Notes under the pieces: model-generated
The model's database searches: none
Told to the model about the DNA's origin: nothing
The model's input: the letters and a program-made list of their open reading frames with translations, nothing else
In this document: piece after piece, positions 9,602 to 16,912 of the stretch
Position numbering within the stretch: position 1 is the first letter of the stretch
Layout of the letters: each line of letters starts with the position of its first letter
Origin: Sphingomonas sp. JUb134
GTDB lineage: Bacteria; Pseudomonadota; Alphaproteobacteria; Sphingomonadales; Sphingomonadaceae
Length of the DNA stretch: 64,000 nucleotides
NCBI RefSeq assembly: GCF_004341505.2
Contig: NZ_SLYP02000001.1
Span: forward strand, 3,372,295-3,436,294
Direction of reading: 5' to 3'
Program-made: the position numbers and the translations under genes

Positions 9602-9665
9602 TCTGAACTGCATGCGCCGCGGCAAAGCCGCGGCGTCGGTCGGCGCCCGTAGCGCCGCCGTCCGG
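9602..9665. repeat. 64-bp repeat, copy 2
   Basis: Second copy of the repeat at 9484-9547, 63 of 64 bases identical, same orientation. It is followed directly by a longer imperfect hairpin whose arms are GTGCTGT and ACAGCAC (about 9668-9712). Confidence 0.85.
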
Positions 9666-9773
9666 GCGTGCTGTCGACGCTCGTCATAGCTTCGCTACGC
9701 CTCGCACAGCACGCTGTCCTACAACCCCCGACTTGCGATAGATGGCCGGTCCGCCTGTTGAAGGAGGACGCCC

Positions 9774-9986
9774 ATGCACCGCCCCCAGCCGTCGCCCGCC
9801 CCGCTCCCCATGCTGTCGCGCACCGTCCGCGACGCCATCGACCTCGACGATCCCGCTACCCGCGCCTGGTCGGACCACCTCGACGCCGGCCGCATCGGCA
9901 CCCGCGTGCCCCCGCAGCCCGGCGCCCGCGAAGCCGCCGAGCGCACCGCCGCCCTGTTCCGCCGGCTTGGCCAGGCCGCGCGATGA
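9774..9986 (+). CDS. Hypothetical 70-residue protein
   Basis: A small protein with no family I recognise. It begins MHRPQPSPAPLPMLSRTV, contains the acidic stretch DAIDLDDPATRAWSDHLDAG and ends with a basic/Ala helix (EAAERTAALFRRLGQAAR). GAAGGAGG lies 7-8 bp before the ATG, a strong ribosome-binding site. Its stop overlaps the next start as ATGA, so it is coupled to the larger gene downstream and probably works with it. Confidence 0.7.
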   Translation: MHRPQPSPAPLPMLSRTVRDAIDLDDPATRAWSDHLDAGRIGTRVPPQPGAREAAERTAALFRRLGQAAR

Positions 9987-11314
9987 GCGCCGCCGACGCG
10001 CCCGAGGCGATCCTCGACACCCCCGAAGCCACCTCGCGCTTCCGCCACGACGGCTGGACGCCCGAACGCCAGCGCCGCTTCCTCGAATGCGTGGCCGAAG
10101 GGCACACGGTCGAGAACGCCTGCCGCATCGTCGACCTGTCCGTCGCCTCCGCCTATGCGCTGCGCCGTCGCGCGGCCGGCGCCGGCTTCGCGCTCGGCTG
10201 GCACGCCGCCAACCTGCTCGCCCGCGAACGCGTCGCCGACACGCTCCTCGCCCGCGCCCTCTATGGCCAGACCGAGACCGGCACCCGCCCCGATGGCGGC
10301 ACCTGGACGCGCCACCGCTACGACAACGGCCTCGCCACGCGCCTGCTCGCCCGGCTCGATGCCCAGGCCGACGCGCCCGCCTCCGGCCCCGCCCATCACG
10401 CCGCGCGCATCGTCGCGCAGGAGTTCGACGGCTTCTTCGATCTGCTCGGCCGCGACGCCGGCCCCGCGCGCGCCGCGCTGTTCCTCGCCAACCGCGCCGA
10501 ACAGGCGGCGGACGTTGAGCCGGTCGTCGCCCTCGCCCGCGCCGATCGCTTCCTCCAGGCCGGCGCCGGCCTCGCGAGCGAGATCGACGTCTCCGACTGC
10601 GATCCCGCCCACCGCGCCGAATGGACCGCGGACCAGTGGCGCCGCGCCGAGGCCGCCGGCCTGCTGCGCGTCGCCATCCCCGAGCCCGAAGTTGCGCCAC
10701 CCCCGCCCGAGCCTCAACTTCCTCAACTTCCGCCCGAGCCGGAGCCGGCAGCGCCCGCCCAGGCCGCGGACCCGGTCTGGTGGTGCGACATCCACGAGCA
10801 ATGGCGCACCCGCTTCCCGCCGCCGCCGGGCTTCGATGGCGACTGCTTCGGCCGCTACGGAGACGCGGACTATGAACGCGAACTCGACATGGAGGAGGTG
10901 GAGCAGCTGCGCATCCATGAGCAGGAGAAGTTCGCGCCGGATCACGCCGCACGCGACGCCTGGTTCGGCGCGCTCCTCGACGGCAGCGGCCCGCCCCGCT
11001 CGCCGCGTGCCGCCGCGCCCGAAGCGCCGCTTCCCGACCCAGCCGCCTGCGATCCGGTCCCGCGCGCGCCCTGGAACCCCGCCGCCTGGCCGATGACCAT
11101 CCCGATCCTCAGCGACGACGATTACCTCAGCGAGGAGGACAGGGCCGCGATCGCGGAATTGGACGCCATGGCCGTGCTAGATGCCCAGACGGCGCGCGAT
11201 GCCGCCGCGGCGCCCGCTCCGGACGACATGCCACCTCCGCACGACGGGCGGGATGAACCAGCCCGGCCCCCGCTCGTTAATCCAGGTGAACCTCATCACG
11301 GGACGAGAGCATGA
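9983..11314 (+). CDS. Helix-turn-helix-containing hypothetical protein, sphingomonad-type
   Basis: The 443-residue product starts at an ATG that overlaps the preceding stop by 4 bp. An N-terminal region (about residues 20-70: WTPERQRRFLECVAEGH followed by ENACRIVDLSVASAYALRRR) looks like a helix-turn-helix similar to those of small terminase or transposase-type proteins. The middle is Ala/Arg-rich helical, then comes a long Pro/Glu-rich linker (about residues 235-260) and a C-terminal segment with WWCDIHEQWRTRFPPPPGF. Function unknown. The start of the DUF3597 gene overlaps its stop, so three genes in a row are translationally linked. Confidence 0.7.
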   Translation: MSAADAPEAILDTPEATSRFRHDGWTPERQRRFLECVAEGHTVENACRIVDLSVASAYALRRRAAGAGFALGWHAANLLARERVADTLLARALYGQTETGTRPDGGTWTRHRYDNGLATRLLARLDAQADAPASGPAHHAARIVAQEFDGFFDLLGRDAGPARAALFLANRAEQAADVEPVVALARADRFLQAGAGLASEIDVSDCDPAHRAEWTADQWRRAEAAGLLRVAIPEPEVAPPPPEPQLPQLPPEPEPAAPAQAADPVWWCDIHEQWRTRFPPPPGFDGDCFGRYGDADYERELDMEEVEQLRIHEQEKFAPDHAARDAWFGALLDGSGPPRSPRAAAPEAPLPDPAACDPVPRAPWNPAAWPMTIPILSDDDYLSEEDRAAIAELDAMAVLDAQTARDAAAAPAPDDMPPPHDGRDEPARPPLVNPGEPHHGTRA

Positions 11315-11781
11315 GCATCTTCGGCAAGATCAAGACGGCCATCTTCGGCAAGGACGGCGGCCCCTTCGGCGACAACTACTTCGGCCAGAAGGATCGCGCA
11401 GAGGCGGCGGCGGCCAAGAACGGCACCGTCACCCAGACCAAGACCGTCCCCGTCCACATCCCCGATCCGGTGCCCGGCGCCGCCACCCCGCCGCAGACCA
11501 CCGCTGCCGAGCCGACCAGCGGCCAGCCGGTCGATGTCGAGGCGGTGCTGAAGGCGCGCGAGGCCGCACACCCCGGCCTCAACTGGCGTACCTCGATCGT
11601 CGATCTGATGAAGCTGCTCGATCTCGACGCCAGCCTCGATAACCGCAAGGAGCTCGCCACCGAGCTCGGCTACACCGGCGCCAAGGACGGCTCGGCCGAA
11701 ATGAACATCTGGCTGCACAAGGCGGTGATGCGCGAGCTCGCGGCGAACGGCGGCACCGTGCCCGCCGACCTGCGCGACTGA
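11311..11781 (+). CDS. DUF3597 domain-containing protein
   Basis: A 156-residue protein with the DUF3597 layout: an N-terminal MSIFGKIKTAIFGK motif, a Pro/Thr-rich linker, then a compact helical domain from about residue 75 to 150 (VDVEAVLKAREAAHPGLNW, RTSIVDLMKLLDLDASLDNR, ELGYTGAKDGSAEMNIWL). The domain is found in many proteobacteria and its role is not known; it resembles small peptidoglycan/LysM-associated proteins in other genomes only by context. Its ATG overlaps the upstream stop. A 9-bp hairpin follows at 11788-11811. Confidence 0.85.
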   Translation: MSIFGKIKTAIFGKDGGPFGDNYFGQKDRAEAAAAKNGTVTQTKTVPVHIPDPVPGAATPPQTTAAEPTSGQPVDVEAVLKAREAAHPGLNWRTSIVDLMKLLDLDASLDNRKELATELGYTGAKDGSAEMNIWLHKAVMRELAANGGTVPADLRD

Positions 11782-11787
11782 CCCGGC

Positions 11788-11811
11788 CGGCTCCCCTTCG
11801 CCGGGGAGCCG
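11788..11811. terminator. Hairpin after the DUF3597 gene
   Basis: CGGCTCCCC and GGGGAGCCG form a perfect 9-bp stem with a 6-base loop, starting 7 bp after the stop codon. There is no T-run, so it may act as an attenuator or mRNA 3' stabiliser rather than a full terminator. Confidence 0.5.
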
Positions 11812-11833
11812 CCCCTGACGAAGGAGACCGACC

Positions 11834-12259
11834 ATGGATGCCAGGAAACTCAGCCTCGGGCTCGGCGTGTTCAGCCTTGCGCTGGGCGCAGCCGAGCTGC
11901 TCGGCGCCCGGCGCATCGCCCGCACCCTCGATGCCGACGGCCACGAAGGGCTGGTCCGCGCGTTCGGCGCGCGCGAAGTCGCCGCCGGCGTCGGCCTGCT
12001 CCAGGCGCCCGCCCATTCGGCCCGCATGTGGAACCGGGTCGTCGGCGACGCGATGGACCTGACCGCGCTCGGCCTCGCCGCGGCCAAGAGCCCGCGCAAC
12101 CGCGCGATCTGGGGCGCCGTCGCCTTTGTGGTGGGCGCAACCGCGATCGACACCATCACCGCGCTCGGGCTGGAGGCGAACGGCAGCAAGACGCTCCCCG
12201 CCCGCCTCGGTCGCGGCGGCACGGGCGGCGCTGACGACACCAGCACCGCCGGCGCCTGA
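11834..12259 (+). CDS. Small membrane protein of unknown function
   Basis: The 141-residue protein has hydrophobic segments at about residues 5-25, 40-57 and 90-110 and a polar Gly/Ser/Thr tail. It resembles the short inner-membrane proteins that accompany cyclase/dehydrase-type genes in sphingomonads (ARKLSLGLGVFSLALGAAELL; RAFGAREVAAGVGLL). No catalytic residues can be named. AAGGAGA precedes the ATG. It follows the DUF3597 gene after 52 bp and may be in the same transcript. Confidence 0.65.
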   Translation: MDARKLSLGLGVFSLALGAAELLGARRIARTLDADGHEGLVRAFGAREVAAGVGLLQAPAHSARMWNRVVGDAMDLTALGLAAAKSPRNRAIWGAVAFVVGATAIDTITALGLEANGSKTLPARLGRGGTGGADDTSTAGA

Positions 12260-12264
12260 CGCCG

Positions 12265-12302
12265 GGCTCCCGCGCCCCGGGCCTCCTGCTAGAGCGGGAG
12301 CC
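12265..12302. terminator. Long hairpin downstream of the small membrane protein
   Basis: GGCTCCCGC and GCGGGAGCC form a perfect 9-bp stem around a 20-base, C-rich loop, 6 bp after the stop codon. No T-run follows, so termination is uncertain. Confidence 0.4.
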
Positions 12303-12399
12303 GGGGCGCCGGGCGACCGACCCGCCCCCGGCTCCAACCGGAACCCCGCTCCCGCCCCGGCGGTTGGAGCGCGCAGAACCGAACTCAGGAAGGATCTTC

Positions 12400-12762
12400 A
12401 TGGCCCAGGCCCCCGCTACTCGTCGCCGCACCGCGGCCGCTCCCGCCCGCTCCCGGCTGATGACGGCCGGCATCGGCCTGCTGGGCGTGGCGCTCGGGCT
12501 TGGCGGCTGGCTGCTCGCGCGTCAGCAGCGCGATGCCCGCGCCGGCGATGTCGGCACCGGCGAGCACGTCCCGGTCGATCTCGCCCTCGACAAGCCGCAC
12601 CCCGGCCCCAAGGATCGCGCGCCGGAGGCGTTCCGCCCCGATCCGACCGCGCCGGTCCCCGCCGGCGAGCGCGATGCGCTGCGGCCCGCTACGGGTCCGG
12701 CGCCCTCGCTCGTCCAGGATCGGGGCAGCATGCGCAGCCAGACCGGCAGCAGCAACGCCTGA
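12400..12762 (+). CDS. Hypothetical single-pass membrane protein
   Basis: A 120-residue protein. After a basic N-terminus (ATRRRTAAAPARSR) one transmembrane helix is visible at about residues 21-40 (MTAGIGLLGVALGLGGWLLA), followed by a Pro/Arg/Asp-rich soluble tail. No domain is recognised. The ATG at 12400 is preceded by GGAAGGA at good spacing; an upstream in-frame start would lack one. It is close to the preceding small genes but separated by a hairpin, so it may be transcribed alone. Confidence 0.65.
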   Translation: MAQAPATRRRTAAAPARSRLMTAGIGLLGVALGLGGWLLARQQRDARAGDVGTGEHVPVDLALDKPHPGPKDRAPEAFRPDPTAPVPAGERDALRPATGPAPSLVQDRGSMRSQTGSSNA

Positions 12763-12788
12763 CGCCTAGGGCTTGCCGCACTGCGGCG

Positions 12789-12808
12789 CCGCCTCCGCTC
12801 GGAGGCGG
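12789..12808. terminator. GC-rich hairpin between two small genes
   Basis: CCGCCTCC and GGAGGCGG pair perfectly around a GCTC loop, 26 bp after the preceding stop codon. It lacks a T-run; a possible weak terminator. Confidence 0.4.
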
Positions 12809-12942
12809 TACCGCTCCCACACAGGGCCGGTCGTTACGGTTCCGGCGGGTCGTTTCGGGTAATGCTGCGACACAGCAGCCGCGTGTTTTGTTATCTCCTT
12901 ACGCTTGACGGGGCGTATCCCATGGGCGAAGCAACCCGCGCT

Positions 12943-13326
12943 ATGAAACGCTCCCTGCTCCCCACTGCCGCTGCGGCCCTCGCGCTTTCTCTTCTCGCGG
13001 GCTGCGAACAGAAGACCGAGACCGTCGACGCCCGTGCGCCGGACCCGATGGCCTCCCAGCTCGCCAACGCCGCTCCGGTCGAACTGCCGCCGGCGGTGAA
13101 GGCGACCAGCACCTTCCGCTGCAAGGACAACACGCTCGTCTACGTCGACTTCTTCGCGGGCGACAAGCTGGCCAACCTGCGCACCGAAAAGGGCGGCACC
13201 GCCGTCTCGCTCAAGGCCGAAAAGGCCGGCGATCCGCTCAAGGCCGATGGCTACAGCCTGACCGGCGACGCCAAGTCGATCACCCTCACCCAGCCGGGCA
13301 AGCCGGCGCAGAGCTGCAAGGCCTGA
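12943..13326 (+). CDS. Lipoprotein with an MliC-like (lysozyme inhibitor) domain
   Basis: The product of about 127 residues has a lipoprotein signal ending LSLLAGC, with the lipidated cysteine near residue 21. The C-terminal part (TFRCKDNTLVYVDFF ... YSLTGDAKSITL ... SCKA) has two cysteines and the strand pattern of MliC/PliC-type inhibitors, which bind the active site of C-type lysozymes in the outer membrane or periplasm. The match is moderate: the usual final loop is shortened. Starts at 12862 or 12922 are possible but would put extra sequence before the signal peptide. Confidence 0.6.
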   Translation: MKRSLLPTAAAALALSLLAGCEQKTETVDARAPDPMASQLANAAPVELPPAVKATSTFRCKDNTLVYVDFFAGDKLANLRTEKGGTAVSLKAEKAGDPLKADGYSLTGDAKSITLTQPGKPAQSCKA

Positions 13327-13415
13327 TCCAACTTTCTTCGAGTCGGTTCCGAAGGGTCGGTGGCATGTGCCGCCGGCCCTTTTCCTTTGGGTCTCCAACC
13401 GGCTAGTCTTGCCCC

Positions 13416-14150
13416 ATGGCCCCGTCCGTGCCCCTCGATCCCCAGACGGTGCTGCGCGCCTATGCCATGGGGGTCTTCCCCATGGCCGACCATCGCGATG
13501 CCGACTCGGTCTTCTGGGTCGAGCCGCGGCGCCGCGGCATCCTGCCGCTCGACGGCTTCCACTGCTCCCGCTCGCTTCGAAAAACGCTCGCCGCCGATCG
13601 CTTCCGCGTCACCGTCGACCAGGCGTTTGGGGATATCCTGCAGCTCTGCGCCGAAACCGCCCCGGACCGCCCAGAAACCTGGATCAGCGGCCCGATCGAA
13701 GACGTGTTCCTGCGCCTTCACGCGCTGGGCTTCGCCCATTCGGTCGAATGCTGGGCCGGCGATCGCCTCGTCGGCGGCCTGTACGGCCTGGCGCTCGGCC
13801 GCGCCTTCTTCGGCGAAAGCATGGTCAGCCGCGCCACCGACGCATCCAAGGTCGCGCTCGCCTGGCTCGTCGCCCGGCTCCGGGTCGGCGGCTTCACGCT
13901 TCTGGACTGCCAGTTTCAAACCGACCACCTCGCCACCCTGGGCGTCGTGGAGGTCGACCGAGCCGATTACTCGGTGCTGTTGGCCGCCGCGCTTGGCTCA
14001 GGAGCAGCCGGTCCCGATGGTGCCGCGCCCGCCGAGTCGCCGCCCGACTTCTTCGCGCTCGACCGGCTGCCACCTGGGCTCGGCACGGACACCGTGTCCG
14101 GCCCGGTTTCAGGGAAGCGCATCGTGCAGCTCTTGGGCCATACGTCGTAG
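13416..14150 (+). CDS. aat: Leucyl/phenylalanyl-tRNA--protein transferase
   Basis: The 244-residue enzyme adds Leu or Phe from aminoacyl-tRNA to N-terminal Arg or Lys of proteins, marking them for ClpAP in the N-degron pathway. Family motifs are clear: YAMGVFPMADH near residue 20, VFWVEPRRRGILPL, GFHCSRSLRKTL, HSVECW, GGLYGLALGRAFFGESMVSRATDASKVAL and LLDCQFQTDHLATLG. The C-terminal extension ends SGKRIVQLLGHTS, also seen in alphaproteobacterial homologues as far as I know. Its last 184 bp overlap the convergent DUF2155 gene, so the two 3' ends are antisense to each other. Confidence 0.96.
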   Translation: MAPSVPLDPQTVLRAYAMGVFPMADHRDADSVFWVEPRRRGILPLDGFHCSRSLRKTLAADRFRVTVDQAFGDILQLCAETAPDRPETWISGPIEDVFLRLHALGFAHSVECWAGDRLVGGLYGLALGRAFFGESMVSRATDASKVALAWLVARLRVGGFTLLDCQFQTDHLATLGVVEVDRADYSVLLAAALGSGAAGPDGAAPAESPPDFFALDRLPPGLGTDTVSGPVSGKRIVQLLGHTS

Positions 14151-14629
14151 ATCGGGTGCTGTACCACGTTCAGCGCCGGCCGCTCCTTGAACAACCAGCC
14201 CGAGAAGGGGCGCCGCCAGCGCCCGTCCGCGCCGCGGACGTCGAGCTGCACGAACGCGCCGGTATATTGCTCCTGCTCCCACGGCGCCGTGCGCTCGCAG
14301 GCGCGCAGACGGACCACGGCATCGCCGATCCGCCGCGCCTCGCCCGGCTTCATGGTCAGCTCGCGGGTTTCCCCGTTCCGCTTGTTCAGGAAGCCGATGA
14401 TCGCGACCCGCTCCGCCATCGGCGTCGCGCCAGGCACCGCGACCGCGTCGCCGCTCGCCACGCTCACGACATCCGCTGCGGGCGCCGCACCGTCAGCCGC
14501 GTCGAAAGCAACCGCCTCCGGATCGGGAGCACCGTCCCCCCGCTCAGCGCTTGGGCGCAGGTAAAGCCAGGCTCCGACCGCGACCAGCACCGCCAGTACC
14601 AGCCCGATCAGGGCCAGGCGGCGATTCAC
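13967..14629 (-). CDS. DUF2155 domain-containing protein
   Basis: A protein of about 220 residues with an N-terminal membrane anchor (RRLALIGLVLAVLVAVGAWL), a Pro/Ala-rich stretch and the DUF2155 domain: VAIIGFLNKRNGETRELTM, then RLRACERTAPWEQEQYTGAF, FSGWLFKERPALNVVQHPIYDVW. This family usually sits next to the complex I accessory gene and aat, as here; function is unknown. I prefer the GTG at 14629, which overlaps the NDUFA12 stop as GTGA, over the GTG at 14644. The Ser/Ala-rich tail is encoded opposite the end of aat. Confidence 0.88.
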   Translation of the reverse strand: MNRRLALIGLVLAVLVAVGAWLYLRPSAERGDGAPDPEAVAFDAADGAAPAADVVSVASGDAVAVPGATPMAERVAIIGFLNKRNGETRELTMKPGEARRIGDAVVRLRACERTAPWEQEQYTGAFVQLDVRGADGRWRRPFSGWLFKERPALNVVQHPIYDVWPKSCTMRFPETGPDTVSVPSPGGSRSSAKKSGGDSAGAAPSGPAAPEPSAAANSTE

Positions 14630-15018
14630 GCGTCGGGGCTCCACGCCTCGTAATCACCCGTTGCGCGAATGCGCTGGCCGCCCTGATCCAACGCGCCCGG
14701 CGGCCGCCACGCAAGCGGCGTGCCGGTGTGGTTGCCCTCCGGCGGCTTTTCCCAGGTACGGACCGGCGGAAGCGCCTCGCTCGGCAGGCCGTCGATCTGG
14801 TGGTGCAGCCAGCTGAACCACTCGGGCGGCACGAGGCTCGCGTCGTTGTTGCCCGCATAGATCACCCAGCGGCGCGGTTGGCCGTTCGTGTCGGAGCCGC
14901 CCTCGTAATAGACGTTGCCGAACGAATCGGTGCCCACCTTCTTCCTGCCGCGCAGTGCAAGCGTGGTGCCGATGGTGGCGCCTTCCCACCAGGTGAAGAT
15001 CGATTTGAGCATGCCCAT
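14626..15018 (-). CDS. NDUFA12 family protein (complex I 17.2-kDa accessory subunit)
   Basis: The 130-residue protein is the alphaproteobacterial counterpart of mitochondrial NDUFA12/B17.2, an accessory subunit of NADH:ubiquinone oxidoreductase. Key segments are MLKSIFTWWEGATIGTTLAL, GTDSFGNVYYEG, RRWVIYAG, VPPEWFSWLHHQIDGLP and NHTGTPLAWRPPG. The ATG at 15018 fits the family N-terminus; upstream sequence in the same frame is Arg-rich and unlike it. It is the fourth gene of the minus-strand run recX - cold shock - DUF192 - NDUFA12 - DUF2155, with a 4-bp overlap into DUF2155. Confidence 0.95.
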   Translation of the reverse strand: MGMLKSIFTWWEGATIGTTLALRGRKKVGTDSFGNVYYEGGSDTNGQPRRWVIYAGNNDASLVPPEWFSWLHHQIDGLPSEALPPVRTWEKPPEGNHTGTPLAWRPPGALDQGGQRIRATGDYEAWSPDA

Positions 15019-15101
15019 GCGCTGCCGCTTACCCCTGCCCGCGCCCGCCAGCAACCAGCTTCGAACGTCCCACGGGGCGAAAGCGGGCGATCCGGCCATC
15101 T

Positions 15102-15602
15102 TTACTTGGCCGCGACGTCCTTCCAGCGCACCTTGTCCCCCTCGGCGATGCCGAGTTCGGCGGCACGACCGCCGCGGATTTCCAGCACTGCGCTGACCGG
15201 CTCACGCGACGATACCGGCGCTTCGGAAAACGGAATGGTGTTCTCGGCAAGCGTCGCCACCGTCCCGTCCGCACGGATGAACAGAATGTCGAGCGGCGAA
15301 GGCGTGTTCTTCATCCAGAAGCTTGCCGCGCGCGGCGCCCCGCCGCCGGCCGGATAGGGCGCGAACAACATGCCACCGTCCTGCGGGATATTGGTGCGGT
15401 ACATCAGGCCGTCGGCCTGCTCCTTTTCGGTGCGGGCGACTTCCACGTCGAACCGGTGCGCGCCGCCAGCACTTTCGATGGTGACCTCGGTCCGGGGCAA
15501 CACGCTCGCCGCGTTGCTCGCCTCATTGCCGTTGCTCGTGCACGCACCGCACAGCGCCATCGCCGCTGCGACCAGCGCCGCCCGCACACCCTTGCTGATC
15601 AC
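15102..15602 (-). CDS. DUF192 family protein, probably lipid-anchored
   Basis: The 166-residue protein has a signal with a lipobox-like LCGAC (cysteine near residue 21) and the DUF192 domain: EVARTEKEQADGLMYR, FWMKNTPSPLDILFIRADG, VSAVLEIRGGRAAELGIAEGD. The family is periplasmic or extracytoplasmic and has no established activity. The GTG start at 15602 overlaps the stop of the cold-shock gene (GTGA), and GGCGGAAG lies just upstream, which decides the start against much longer open frames. NDUFA12 follows after 83 bp. Confidence 0.9.
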   Translation of the reverse strand: MISKGVRAALVAAAMALCGACTSNGNEASNAASVLPRTEVTIESAGGAHRFDVEVARTEKEQADGLMYRTNIPQDGGMLFAPYPAGGGAPRAASFWMKNTPSPLDILFIRADGTVATLAENTIPFSEAPVSSREPVSAVLEIRGGRAAELGIAEGDKVRWKDVAAK

Positions 15603-16189
15603 GCTTCCGCCCTCTCGACAACCACGGCGAGCAACCCGCGCTCGCCTTCCACCACCCGTGCGCGCATCGGCTGGTCGGGCTCGAGTTCCTCGATACCACC
15701 GCGCCGCAGGGTTTCCATATGGACGAACACGTCGGCGCCGTCGCTTGCACGCAACAGGAAGCCATAGCCCTTGAGCCGGTTGAACCATTTGACGGCGACG
15801 GGCTCGAACGCTCCGGCCGAAGCGATCAGGTCGACGCGCTCGCTTCGACCGCTGGCGCGCGGCCGCTGTTCTTCCACTGCTTGGGACAGGTCGATCGAGA
15901 GCACTTCGCGTGCCTGCATGCCGCGCTGTCGCCACGTGGCCAGACATTCGACCCGTGCGCCTTCCGGCAAGGTCCGCCTGCCGTGCGGCTGAAGCACGGA
16001 GAAGTGCACCAGCACGTCCCCATGTTCCGGATCGTCCGCGACGATGAAGCCGAAGCCCCGTGTCACGTCGAACCATTTGACGACGCCGGACACGGCAACG
16101 GCCGCATCGGCAACGCCGGCTCCCCTCTCTTGATCTTCGCGCGTCTCGCCTTCGCGGTCGAGCGGTGCGCGCTGCGGTTCCGCACGCAT
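15599..16189 (-). CDS. Double cold-shock-domain protein
   Basis: The 196-residue protein holds two cold-shock domains. The first (about residues 34-100) has VVKWFDVTRGFGFI and DVLVHFS, the RNP1 and RNP2 RNA-binding motifs; the second (about 130-195) has AVKWFNRLKGYGFLL and DVFVHME. Such proteins bind single-stranded RNA or DNA and act as RNA chaperones; two-domain versions are typical of Alphaproteobacteria. It follows recX by 29 bp and overlaps the DUF192 start by 4 bp, so it is part of the operon. Confidence 0.93.
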   Translation of the reverse strand: MRAEPQRAPLDREGETREDQERGAGVADAAVAVSGVVKWFDVTRGFGFIVADDPEHGDVLVHFSVLQPHGRRTLPEGARVECLATWRQRGMQAREVLSIDLSQAVEEQRPRASGRSERVDLIASAGAFEPVAVKWFNRLKGYGFLLRASDGADVFVHMETLRRGGIEELEPDQPMRARVVEGERGLLAVVVERAEA

Positions 16190-16218
16190 CTATATTGTTC
16201 CCCCGGCTCGAAGGCCTA

Positions 16219-16800
16219 TCACAGCTCCCAGCCGGATGGCGACGTTTTGTTTCGGTTTTCCTCGTCCAGAAGAAATCCCGTGTCCTCTCCCGGCGTGAGG
16301 CGCACGATCCGCCATGCGATCGCCGGCGCGTGCCCGGCCCGAACCATCGCGGCCACCTGCTTCCGCACGAGGTCCGGCGCCGCAGGCGACGGCGAAAACG
16401 GCCCTATTTTCCGACGTTTGGCGAAGCTCAGTGCGCTCTCCGCCGCCTCATCGGCGCTGGCCCCCGCGACTTCCTCGATGTCGTCGGCCTCGACACCCGC
16501 GTGCCGCAGAGCCTCCTCGACCCGACGCGCGCCCAGCCCCCGCCGCCCCATTGCGGCAGCCTTGTTCTCCGCAAAAACGCGGTCGTCGACATAGCGTAGC
16601 TCGGCCATGCGTTCCGCCAGCGAATCGACCGCCGGCGCTTCTGCACCTTCCCAGCCGCGCTCGCGCAGCTTACGGGCAAGATACTGGCGCAGCCGTGCGC
16701 GGGTGGTCGCGTACCGCTCGACATAGCGCAACGCCAACCGCTCGAGCGCCGCTGCGTCGAGCGGCTTAGGCGAGGCGGTGGGGCGGCGGGCGTAGGACAT
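16219..16800 (-). CDS. recX: Regulatory protein RecX
   Basis: About 193 residues with the three-helix repeats of RecX, which blocks RecA filament growth: ALRYVERYATTRARLRQYLARKLRERGW, then MAELRYVDDRVFAENKAAAMGRRGLGARRVEEALRHAGV and a C-terminal repeat. I start at the ATG at 16800 (MSYARRPTASPKPLD), since the upstream frame is not RecX-like. It is the first gene of a five-gene minus-strand operon and diverges from the fatty acyl-AMP ligase. recA is not in the window. No SOS box of the GAAC-N7-GAAC type was seen just upstream. Confidence 0.9.
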   Translation of the reverse strand: MSYARRPTASPKPLDAAALERLALRYVERYATTRARLRQYLARKLRERGWEGAEAPAVDSLAERMAELRYVDDRVFAENKAAAMGRRGLGARRVEEALRHAGVEADDIEEVAGASADEAAESALSFAKRRKIGPFSPSPAAPDLVRKQVAAMVRAGHAPAIAWRIVRLTPGEDTGFLLDEENRNKTSPSGWEL

Positions 16801-16912
16801 ACGCCATGTTTGTGCCACACTGGGCAGTGATTTTGAACGGGATTGCCGTGACGCCAGGCCGTCGCGCGTTCGCGCGCTGGATGGCGGGCCGTCGCCGCAG
16901 GGAGGACGCTTT

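Noticed and set aside
9484..9665. A CRISPR array at the 64-bp repeats
   Set aside because: Only two copies, unit too long, strongly palindromic, and no cas genes in the window.
9983..11314. A prophage, because the HTH protein resembles small terminase proteins
   Set aside because: No portal, capsid, tail, integrase or lysis gene is found nearby.
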